From Bifidobacterium sp. 7101 (GTDB taxonomy: Bacteria; Actinomycetota; Actinomycetes; Actinomycetales; Bifidobacteriaceae), in contig NZ_AWUN01000001.1 in NCBI RefSeq assembly GCF_000499285.1, positions 1-64,000 of the forward strand: a stretch of DNA of 64,000 nucleotides. Reading direction: 5' to 3'. A program made the translations under genes and the position numbers. Under the pieces are notes generated by a model. The model was not told the origin of the DNA and ran no database searches. It was given only the letters and a program-made list of their open reading frames with translations. Position 1 is the stretch's first letter. The number at the start of each line of letters is the position of its first letter. This document shows positions 57,149-64,000 of the stretch, piece after piece.

Positions 57149-57191
57149 CCCCAGAATTCCGGTTCTTGATTGCAGGATCGGAATCCTGGGG
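57149..57191. terminator. Bidirectional stem-loop between convergent genes
   Basis: CCCCAGAATTCCG (57149-57161) pairs with 57179-57191 at 12 of 13 positions. It lies 20 bases after the binding-protein stop and before the end of the minus-strand esterase. No clear T-run. Confidence 0.55.
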
Positions 57192-57238
57192 AATGTGGAT
57201 GGCAGGGACTTGTCACCTTCTTGGGGTGTGAGCAAAAG

Positions 57239-58078
57239 TCAGACGGTCGGCTCCTCCTGCCCCCTGAAGGTCCGCTTGATCCAGGCAGCCGCGAGACGGG
57301 GCCAGATCTGCACGCAGGGCTCGATTCCATTGGTTCCCTGCCAGGCGGTCTCTTCGGTCCCCAGGCCCAGACCGTGGCCTCCATGGGGGAAGAGGTGGGC
57401 TTCCACGCTGACCCCGGCCTGCTTGCATGCTTCTACCAGCATGAGGGTGTTCTCCGGAGGGACCAGACCATCCTCCATGGTGTGCCAGACGAATACGGGT
57501 GGGGTCTTGCTGTCTATGTGCGTCTCGATGGAGACCGCCTCCAGGGCCGTAGGGTCCTCCTTCTTGTCGCCCAGGAGGTGGTCGATGCTCCCTCGGTGAG
57601 CGAGGGGACCGGAGGTGATGACCGGATAGCCCAGCATGAGGCCGTCGGGGCGGACGGCATCGGGGTCGTAGCCGTGGGCCCGGAGGTCCTGGTCTCCGGC
57701 GGTTGTGGCCAGGTTGGCTGCCAGGTGGCCACCGGCTGAGAAGCCCATGATGCTGATGGCCTTGGGGTCCACGTGCCACTGGTCGGCGTGCTCACGGATG
57801 CGCTTCATGGCTTCGGCCGCTTCGACCAGGGCTGTCGGGTACACGGAGGGCCAGCAGGAATAGCGTAGGACGAAGGCATTGCAACCAGCCGCCAGGAACT
57901 GTACGGCGATGGGTTCGGCCTCCCTGTCCGAGGTCATTTCATAGCCGCCTCCGGGGATGACCAGGACTGATGGGCGAACCCGGTCCGGCAATACCTCCTC
58001 GCTGTTGTCCAAGCTGTAGCCGACGAATTTGGCCCGGCTGCCGTCAATCCCCTCAATCTCCTGCTCAAAATACTGCAT
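57239..58078 (-). CDS. Alpha/beta hydrolase, acetyl-xylan-esterase-like
   Basis: The protein is 279 aa and cytoplasmic. VLVIPGGGYEMTSDREAEPIA gives the oxyanion hole, GFSAGGHLAANLA the nucleophile Ser, and WHTMEDGLVP and FPHGGHGLGLG the probable Asp and His. This matches the hydrolase family that includes feruloyl and acetyl esterases of plant polysaccharide loci. It is in the same transcript as cellobiose phosphorylase, 76 bases downstream of it. It may deacylate imported oligosaccharides (inference). Confidence 0.82.
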   Translation of the reverse strand: MQYFEQEIEGIDGSRAKFVGYSLDNSEEVLPDRVRPSVLVIPGGGYEMTSDREAEPIAVQFLAAGCNAFVLRYSCWPSVYPTALVEAAEAMKRIREHADQWHVDPKAISIMGFSAGGHLAANLATTAGDQDLRAHGYDPDAVRPDGLMLGYPVITSGPLAHRGSIDHLLGDKKEDPTALEAVSIETHIDSKTPPVFVWHTMEDGLVPPENTLMLVEACKQAGVSVEAHLFPHGGHGLGLGTEETAWQGTNGIEPCVQIWPRLAAAWIKRTFRGQEEPTV

Positions 58079-58154
58079 CTGCTCTCATCCTCTTCGATAG
58101 TTAGGGCCCTCAGGCCATGGCTCATTGTAAATCACCAGGTGACTCGGCGACCCC

Positions 58155-60656
58155 TCAGAAGGTCACGGTCACGTTCACCGGATTCTCGCTTGTCTGGGGT
58201 GGTACCATCCCGCTACTCAGTTCGTGGCCGTCCAGGCTGACCGAACGCCTTCCAGTCCGCTTCATGGAAATTCGATAGGTGACCCCCCTCCAGGTCCTGC
58301 CGACGGTCAGTTCGTTGAATTCGGCGGGCAGGTGGGGTTCGATAACCAGTCCGTCCAAGGTGGGCCTGACCCCCAGCAGATACTGGGAGACATCCACGAA
58401 GGACCAGGCGGCCGTGCCTGTCAGCCATGAGTTCTTTCCCTCGCCGGGGGTGGGGGACTCAGGACCGGCCACCATCTGGCAGTAGACGTAGGGCTCCACC
58501 TTGCGGATGTCGGACTTCTTCTCCAGGTAGGCGGGGCAGGTGCGTCTGTAGACCGCGAAGGCCTCTTCGTCATCGCCGACCATGGCGTTGGCTATGGAGA
58601 TCCAGGGGTTGACGTGGCAGAAGACGCCACCATTCTCCTTGTACCCCCTGGGGTAGGAAGAGATCTCGCCTAGTTCGATTCGGTAGGTGGAATAGGCGGG
58701 GGCCAGAATGGCCGTACCCCAGGAGGAGGTCAGCCTCTCCTTGACCGAGGTCAGGGCCTGTCGGGCCTTGCCGTCATCGAGACCGATACCGGCCATTACA
58801 CACATCCCCTGGGGTTCGATGTAGATCTGCCCTTCGGTGTCAGTGTGGGAGCCGACGGGACGGGAGTAAGCGTCGTAGGCCCTGAGGAACCACTGGCCGT
58901 CCCAGCCGGCCTCCTCCACGGTATGGGTCATCTTCTCGATGGCCTGGCGGACCGAGGCGGTCTCCTGGGCCACAGCATCCCTGTCCATCCCGCAATCCGT
59001 CCCGTAATGGTCCAGGATGTCGGCGTAGTGGCCGGCATAGAGGACGAACATGCCTCCGATCAGGACCGACTCAGCCACACCTGTGTCATTGTTTTCGACA
59101 GTCTGGAAACTCTCTCCTGGTGTATCGGAGAAGCAGTTGAGGTCAAGGCAGTCGTTCCAGTCGGCCCGTCCAATCAGGGGGAGGTCATGCGGGCCCATGT
59201 GGTTCATTGTGAACCCGATCGACCGGCGCAGGTGCTCCAGGAGGGGTTTCTCGGTCCCTGCCACATTGTTGAAGGGGACGGGCTCCTTCAGGATGGAGGA
59301 ATCCCCGGTCTCGGCCAGGTAGGCGTAGGTGCCGGCCACCAGCCAGAGGGGGTCGTCGTTGAAGCCGCCGCCAATGTCGGCGTTCCCCCTTTTGGTCAGA
59401 GGCTGGTACTGGTGCCAGGCCGACCCATCCTCCAGCTGGGTTGAGGCGATGTCGATGATGCGCTGACGGGCGCGGTCGGGGATCAGGTGGACAAAGCCCA
59501 GGAGATCCTGGTTGGAGTCGCGGAAGCCCATCCCCCTCCCTGTGCCTGATTCGAAATAGGAGGCCGAACGCGAAAGGTTGAAGGTGACCATGCACTGGTA
59601 CTGGTGCCATATGTTGACCATCCGATCCAGGCGGGGGTCGCCGCTGTCCAGGGTGAACCGGCCCAGGAGATCGGCCCAGTAGGCCTTGAGGTCGGCGAAG
59701 GCCTGGTCGACCTGGTCGTCCCTTCTGAATCGGTCGAAGAGGGCGTGTGCGGGCTTCTTGTTGATGATTCCCACCTTGGCAGGGTCATCGGGGTCCTCCC
59801 ACTTGTCCTCCTTGGGCAGCTGGACATAGCCCAGGATGAATACCAGGCTCTCCTCCTGGCCGGGGTCCAGGGATAGCCTGACCCTGTTGGCGGCTATAGG
59901 GAACCATCCGTGTGCCACGGAGTTGCGGGCTCTGCCCTCGGTGATGGCTTCGGGGGTATCCCAGCCGTTGAACTTACCCAGGAACTCGTCCCGGCTGGTG
60001 TCGAACCCGCAGGTGGGCTGGTTGACCCCGAAGAAGGCGTAATGGTTTCGGCGTTCCTTGTACTCGGTCTTGTGGTAGAGAAGGGTGGCTTCCGATCCCT
60101 GCTCGACCTCCACTTCGCCCGTAGACAGGTTGCGCTGGAAGTTGCTGGAGTCGTCCACGGCGTTCCACAGGCACCACTCAACACAGCCGGTCACATCCAG
60201 AAGGATGGGGGAGCCGGTGGTGTTCCTGATTTTCAAACGGTTGATTTCGGCATCGGCATCCACGGGGACGAAGGCGGTCATGACTGTATCGATGCCCTTA
60301 TATGAGGATTCGAAAATGGTATATCCGATCCCCTGACGGCAGCTGTACCGGTCCAGGGGAGTCCTGGAGGGCAGGAAGGTGGGCGACCAGGTGGCCAGGG
60401 GGGCGGACTCTGGGTTGTCCCGATCCATAAGGCTCAGGTAGTAGCTGCGGCTGCCGTTGTCGGCAGGTACCCCGTTATAGCGGTAGCGGGTTATCCTCTG
60501 GAGCTTGGCATCTTTGTAGAAGGAATAGCCACCGCCTGTATTGGAGATGAGGGAGAAGAAGTCCTGGTTGCCCAGATAGTTGATCCAGGGCAGCGGGGTG
60601 GCGGGTGTGTCGATGACATACTCTCTGGCTGCGTCGTCAAAATGACCGTATTGCAT
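58155..60656 (-). CDS. Cellobiose phosphorylase (GH94)
   Basis: The protein is 833 aa, the usual length. The signature GMGFRDSNQDLLGFVHLIP and the catalytic GRADWNDCLDLNCFSDTPGESFQ (Asp in the DWND segment, residues 499-502) are typical of cellobiose phosphorylases. QYGHFDDAAREYVIDTPATPLPWINYLGNQDFFSLIS is the standard N-terminus. It converts cellobiose and phosphate to glucose 1-phosphate and glucose, saving ATP. The start at 60656 follows AGGGAGAAC on the coding strand; the frame to 60755 is not needed. Confidence 0.95.
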   Translation of the reverse strand: MQYGHFDDAAREYVIDTPATPLPWINYLGNQDFFSLISNTGGGYSFYKDAKLQRITRYRYNGVPADNGSRSYYLSLMDRDNPESAPLATWSPTFLPSRTPLDRYSCRQGIGYTIFESSYKGIDTVMTAFVPVDADAEINRLKIRNTTGSPILLDVTGCVEWCLWNAVDDSSNFQRNLSTGEVEVEQGSEATLLYHKTEYKERRNHYAFFGVNQPTCGFDTSRDEFLGKFNGWDTPEAITEGRARNSVAHGWFPIAANRVRLSLDPGQEESLVFILGYVQLPKEDKWEDPDDPAKVGIINKKPAHALFDRFRRDDQVDQAFADLKAYWADLLGRFTLDSGDPRLDRMVNIWHQYQCMVTFNLSRSASYFESGTGRGMGFRDSNQDLLGFVHLIPDRARQRIIDIASTQLEDGSAWHQYQPLTKRGNADIGGGFNDDPLWLVAGTYAYLAETGDSSILKEPVPFNNVAGTEKPLLEHLRRSIGFTMNHMGPHDLPLIGRADWNDCLDLNCFSDTPGESFQTVENNDTGVAESVLIGGMFVLYAGHYADILDHYGTDCGMDRDAVAQETASVRQAIEKMTHTVEEAGWDGQWFLRAYDAYSRPVGSHTDTEGQIYIEPQGMCVMAGIGLDDGKARQALTSVKERLTSSWGTAILAPAYSTYRIELGEISSYPRGYKENGGVFCHVNPWISIANAMVGDDEEAFAVYRRTCPAYLEKKSDIRKVEPYVYCQMVAGPESPTPGEGKNSWLTGTAAWSFVDVSQYLLGVRPTLDGLVIEPHLPAEFNELTVGRTWRGVTYRISMKRTGRRSVSLDGHELSSGMVPPQTSENPVNVTVTF

Positions 60657-61070
60657 GTTCTCCCTATCCTCAATGCAACCTTGGCCCAGCCCCGTCGGGT
60701 TGGGGCCGGTTGGGCAGGCCGTAGGCGGCCCTTCCGGACTGTCCCGAGGCGTCACAACCCCTTGAAAGCAGCAGTGCCTGATCGGAATAGCTGCCGGAAT
60801 CGTGCCCCATTTCGGGAAAGACTGCTAAGGCTGGCGACCCGCGTTTGTATTATCGTTTGACTAAGATGATAGCATTAATTAATAAACCTATAGATAAGCG
60901 TGTGCGGATTCCCTATAATGGTTGAACTCATGTGGCTTCCAATAGGCCGGAACCCCAAAGGTTGGGCAGATTGGAGCCGTCTGCAGTCATGATGGGGACC
61001 CGCAGGGGCGGGCGGCACTGTAAAGAGACAGGATCCCACCACCCGCCAAGTGCCTGAGTAAGGGGGGTTC
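60657..61070. other. Divergent control region between cellobiose phosphorylase and TetR genes
   Basis: This 414-base interval has no recognisable gene. It contains a plus-strand promoter (TTGACT at 60857-60862, 17 bases, TAATAA at 60880-60885), an AT-rich block around 60865-60905 and a shared element at 60878-60899. The minus-strand promoter for the phosphorylase is not clear to me. Confidence 0.5.
60878..60899 (+). promoter_or_regulatory. Shared promoter element, copy 2
   Basis: A 22-base element ending in TATAGATAAGC overlaps the -10 at 60880. It matches copy 1 at 38650-38671 at 18 of 22 positions. Confidence 0.5.
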
Positions 61071-61973
61071 ATGACTGGCGTAGAGGATTGGAACCAGTAC
61101 CGGGCAGGAAAAAGTGTCACCGGATCCGGTCCGACGGTCGGGTCCACCTTCTCGGAGAACCCTCGTGCCCGTCAGGTCTTTACTGGCAAGGGCTTCCCCC
61201 GGCGCAAGCGCATGACCGCCGATGAGCGCAAGGAACAGATTGTCAAGGCGGCCGTCAAGGTGATTGCTGCCAAGGGCTTTTGGGGGATGTCCCTGCAGGA
61301 CGTGGCCGATCAGGTGGGCATCACCGAGGCCGCCCTCTATCATTACATCGACTCCAAGAACGACCTGTTCAGGATGGTCATGGAGCAGGCCTATGACTCC
61401 CCTGAGGCCGACGAGTTCATCTACACGACCTGCACGGGGACGGATGCGGACGGACACAACCTTCTCTTCTTCCCTCGGTTCTGCGCCAACAACGTCATTT
61501 TCAATGCCCGCAGGCCGGAGATGGTCAAGCTCTTCTCCATCTTGAACGGAGAGGCTCTCAGCCCCTCGCACCCGGCCCACCGCTATTTCATAGGCCGAAA
61601 CCAGAAGTTTTGGCAGACCATCAAGTCACTGAACTGGTGCCTGCCCAGAGGGTACGACCTTGACCGCTTCCACCACATGTGGGTGCTGTGCATGTCGGCC
61701 ATGGATGGCCTGCAATACCGCTGGCTGGCGGACGGGTCAGCCGACCTGGTGGCCGAGTGGCTCGCCTTCTCCGATGAGCTCTTCCCTCAGGAGAAGTGGC
61801 ATGGGTTCATGGACCCCAGTGACATCGACCCGGACTCGGAAGAATGCCTGGCCTCCTACGGCCTTATTACGGGTGGAGGACCGGCGGTGCAGGACCAGCG
61901 GCTACGTCCAGACGACCCCTCCGGTGGGACAGCGGCCACCGAGGACGTCCAACGGCCGGGGGACAGCAAATGA
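61071..61973 (+). CDS. TetR-family transcriptional regulator
   Basis: The protein is 300 aa, long for this family. A ~45-residue N-terminal extension precedes the HTH: TADERKEQIVKAAVKVIAAKGFWGMSLQDVADQVGITEAALYHYIDSKNDLF. The ligand-binding part follows and the tail is variable. AAGGGGGG before ATG 61071 strongly supports the long start. Its stop overlaps a possible ATG of the beta-glucosidase gene by 4 bases, so the two are one operon. It may control the cellobiose/xyloglucan genes around it (inference). Confidence 0.88.
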   Translation: MTGVEDWNQYRAGKSVTGSGPTVGSTFSENPRARQVFTGKGFPRRKRMTADERKEQIVKAAVKVIAAKGFWGMSLQDVADQVGITEAALYHYIDSKNDLFRMVMEQAYDSPEADEFIYTTCTGTDADGHNLLFFPRFCANNVIFNARRPEMVKLFSILNGEALSPSHPAHRYFIGRNQKFWQTIKSLNWCLPRGYDLDRFHHMWVLCMSAMDGLQYRWLADGSADLVAEWLAFSDELFPQEKWHGFMDPSDIDPDSEECLASYGLITGGGPAVQDQRLRPDDPSGGTAATEDVQRPGDSK

Positions 61974-61993
61974 CTGCAGGAGAGAATAGCGCC

Positions 61994-63466
61994 ATGGATA
62001 TGAAAGAAACGAAAGAGAGGATTGGCATGGGCCAAGAGAGCAAGTTCATCTTCCCGTCCGATTTCACTTGGGGAACGGCCACGGCAGCCTTCCAGGTGGA
62101 AGGGGCGGCACATGAGGATGGCAGGACGGATTCCATCTGGGACACATATTGCGCCCGGCCGGGCGTGGTAGTCGACGGGTCCAACGGTGATGTGGCCTGC
62201 GATCAGTATCATCGCTACCCGCAGGACATAGCCCTGATGAAGCAGATGGGTGTCGGTGCCTACCGCATGTCCATATCCTGGTCCCGTATTTTTCCCACGG
62301 CTGGTGGTCCGGTGAACCAGGCCGGGCTGGATCACTACCTGAAGGTCCTTGATATGCTGCGCGACAATGGAATCAGGCCCGTCGTCACCCTGTATCACTG
62401 GGATCTTCCCCAGTACCTACAGGATGAAGGCGGCTGGCCCAGCAGGGACACAGCCCTCCGTTTTGGCGACTACGCCTCCGCTCTGGCGGCCTCCTTCGGC
62501 GACCGGGTGGACACCTGGACCACCTTGAACGAGCCCTGGTGTGCGGCCTATCTGGGCTATGGGAACGGGGCCCATGCCCCAGGGATCAAGGACTACGACC
62601 AGGCCCTGGCCGCCGTCCACCATCTGAGCCTGGCCCATGGCCTGGCCTGTCAAGCCATCAGGGCCCAGGTCGGGCAGGGTGCCCAGCTCTCGGTCACCCT
62701 CAACCTTCAGGTGACCCGGGCGGCTTCTGACAGCCCGGAGGACCTCGCCGCCAAGAAGAGGGCCGATCTCTTCGCCAACGAGGTCTTTCTGGCCCCCATG
62801 CTGGAAGGTGTCTATCCGGAAGGTGTCAGTCAGGCGGCAGGGGAGGATACCGACTGGCGCTTCGTGCAGGACGGTGACCTGGAGACCATTCATCAGCCCC
62901 TTGATGTCCTGGGACTGAACTACTACGCCACCACCTATGTCAAGGCCAGGAAGGCTGATGATGAATCCGCCGATGCGTCGGTCGGTCCCGAGGGCAAGCT
63001 GGTCGATCGTCATGCCAACGCCATGCCGGCCCAGGATGGCGTGGAGGGACTGGCCCCGCAGGGGGAGCTGACAGGGATGGGCTGGAATCAGGAACCTAAG
63101 GGTTTGACTGATGTGCTGGTCGAGCTGGGCCGACGTTTCCCCGACATAGAACTCATGGTGACCGAGAACGGTTCCGCCTGGGATGATCAGGTCAGTCGGG
63201 ATCCGGACGCGCCCAGCGGGAAGATCGTTCACGACCCCAAGCGGGTAGCCTATCTGGAAGAGCATGTCAAGGCCGTGGCCAGGGCCATTCAGGCCGGGGC
63301 TCGGGTTACCGGCTACTTCGCCTGGTCCCTGCTGGACAACTTTGAGTGGGCCCTGGGCTACACCAAGCGCTTTGGGCTGATCAGGGTCGACTATGACACT
63401 CAGGAGCGGATCTGGAAGGATTCGGGAAAGCGCTACTCCCAGATTGTGCAGGCCAATGCCATCTGA
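61994..63466 (+). CDS. GH1 beta-glucosidase
   Basis: The protein is about 490 aa. The signature FPSDFTWGTATAAFQVEGAAHEDGRTDSIWD opens the barrel. The acid/base is E180 (LNEPWCAAYLGYG) and the nucleophile is E391 (MVTENGSAWDD). The C-terminal WSLLDNFEWALGYTKRFGLIRVDY is typical. It is a full-length cytoplasmic enzyme for cello-oligosaccharides or other beta-glucosides. AGGAGA 9 bases before ATG 61994 favours this start; ATG 61970, 62000 and 62027 are alternatives. It follows the TetR gene directly. Confidence 0.92.
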   Translation: MDMKETKERIGMGQESKFIFPSDFTWGTATAAFQVEGAAHEDGRTDSIWDTYCARPGVVVDGSNGDVACDQYHRYPQDIALMKQMGVGAYRMSISWSRIFPTAGGPVNQAGLDHYLKVLDMLRDNGIRPVVTLYHWDLPQYLQDEGGWPSRDTALRFGDYASALAASFGDRVDTWTTLNEPWCAAYLGYGNGAHAPGIKDYDQALAAVHHLSLAHGLACQAIRAQVGQGAQLSVTLNLQVTRAASDSPEDLAAKKRADLFANEVFLAPMLEGVYPEGVSQAAGEDTDWRFVQDGDLETIHQPLDVLGLNYYATTYVKARKADDESADASVGPEGKLVDRHANAMPAQDGVEGLAPQGELTGMGWNQEPKGLTDVLVELGRRFPDIELMVTENGSAWDDQVSRDPDAPSGKIVHDPKRVAYLEEHVKAVARAIQAGARVTGYFAWSLLDNFEWALGYTKRFGLIRVDYDTQERIWKDSGKRYSQIVQANAI

Positions 63467-63560
63467 AAGAGCTCTGATATCGATTGGTCTGCGATCGGTA
63501 ATGGCTCCGCGTGCGATTGGTGGTCCGCACTGCCGATCCTGACCATTTAATCAGGTTGAT

Positions 63561-63600
63561 CATGCCGACGGAGGGGGGGGGTGCTCTTCTCGTCGGCATG
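63561..63600 (+). terminator. Stem-loop after the GH1 gene, with a nine-G loop run
   Basis: CATGCCGACG (63561-63570) pairs perfectly with CGTCGGCATG (63591-63600) around a 20-base loop that includes nine consecutive G (63573-63581). It lies about 95 bases after the beta-glucosidase stop. There is no T-run directly after the stem. Confidence 0.6.
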
Positions 63601-63610
63601 TAGGGCTGAA

Positions 63611-63639
63611 TTGACATTTTTTACAACGTTAGATAAGCT
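63611..63639 (+). promoter_or_regulatory. Promoter of the last permease gene with shared element, copy 3
   Basis: TTGACA (63611-63616) is followed after 17 bases by TAAGCT (63634-63639). A related 21-base element ending in TTAGATAAGC (63618-63638) overlaps it, similar to copies at 38650 and 60878 with small length differences. Confidence 0.5.
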
Positions 63640-63734
63640 TGCGTTGTCATAGCGGCATAGTCGCCGGATATGGATTCCCCCAGGTTCAAGGATTGAGCCG
63701 GATGGGAACGAAACTAGTCATAGAAGGGCAGAGC

Positions 63735-64000
63735 ATGACCGGAACCGATGAAGAAGTCGACCGTCAGGTCAAGACTTCCGGTAAAACCGCGCGCCTCGCC
63801 TCCTCCAAACCCGCCAAGGCGCATAAGACCCTTTCTCGCGGGGGGGGGGGGGTATAAATCTTCCCTGAAGCGCTGTTGGCCTTTATGGGTCATGGTGCTT
63901 CCAGCTATGCTGTTTGTGGCCGTATTCAACTACGGCCCCATGTACGGCATTCAACTGGCATTCAGGAAGTATGATTTCACCAAGGGCCTCACCGGAGGCG
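63735..64000 (+). CDS. LplB-type ABC permease, partial, frame interrupted by a run of 13 G
   Basis: ATG 63735 follows AGAAGGG and opens MTGTDEEVDRQVKTSG..., a basic cytoplasmic leader. After 35 codons the frame meets 13 consecutive G (63840-63852) and stops at TAA 63855-63857. In the frame reached by losing one G (or gaining two), the protein continues YKSSLKRCWPLWVMVLPA then MLFVAVFNYGPMYGIQLAFRK, the N-terminus of an LplB-type permease, open to the window end. As written the gene is off; with 12 G it would be on. This could be phase variation by slippage, a true mutation, or a sequencing error. The gene continues beyond the window. Confidence 0.75.

Overview
The window looks like a chromosomal segment of a Bifidobacterium or close relative, probably one from an insect gut (inference). 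The support is: a moderately high-GC genome; an actinobacterial dnaK-grpE-dnaJ-hspR heat-shock operon with a HAIR operator; many LacI-type local regulators; and very dense oligosaccharide import and glycosidase genes, including a cellobiose phosphorylase. No 16S or 23S sequence is present to fix the species. The first bases are the tail of an rRNA operon (5S rRNA plus terminator).

Layout. (1) 0.1-5.7 kb: 5S rRNA, then housekeeping and accessory genes (NAD-binding oxidoreductase, tyrosine phosphatase, aldo/keto reductase, small CxxC protein, nitroreductase, DUF4235 protein, histidine phosphatase). (2) 5.8-14.9 kb: a visibly AT-richer sugar island with LacI, a CUT1 ABC importer (binding protein and two permeases), a GH32-like enzyme, a second LacI and a GH13 alpha-glucosidase. 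(3) 15.0-21.4 kb: dnaK-grpE-dnaJ-hspR and a DEAD-box RNA helicase. (4) 21.5-34.4 kb: a LacI regulator divergent from an operon with an Opp/Dpp-type importer (binding protein, two permeases, fused double ATPase), an alpha/beta hydrolase, a very large GH94-type oligoglucan phosphorylase and a GH1 beta-glucosidase. (5) 34.5-38.4 kb: a secreted GH5 endoglucanase with two C-terminal modules, tRNA-Ala(CGC), a DedA membrane protein and a YesL/DUF624 membrane protein. (6) 38.6-57.1 kb: a long operon with LplB/LplC permeases, two tandem paralogous binding proteins, SGNH esterase, GH29 alpha-fucosidase, GH31 alpha-xylosidase, cytoplasmic GH5, GH43, GH42 beta-galactosidase, LacI regulator and a third paralogous binding protein. 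(7) 57.2-64.0 kb: esterase and cellobiose phosphorylase on the minus strand, TetR regulator and GH1 beta-glucosidase on the plus strand, then the start of another LplB-type permease interrupted by a run of 13 G.

How it fits together. Regions 5-7 read as a near-complete xyloglucan pathway (inference). The secreted GH5 cuts the glucan backbone outside the cell, and the LplBC importer with its binding proteins takes up the oligosaccharides. Inside, fucose, galactose, xylose, arabinose-type and acyl decorations are removed by GH29, GH42, GH31, GH43 and the esterases. GH5, GH1 and cellobiose phosphorylase then finish the glucan chain. Region 4 is a separate beta-glucan oligosaccharide system built around a phosphorylase. 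A related ~22-bp element occurs in three promoter regions of regions 6-7 and may tie them into one regulon. The poly-G run in the last gene is a candidate phase-variation switch, or an assembly error.
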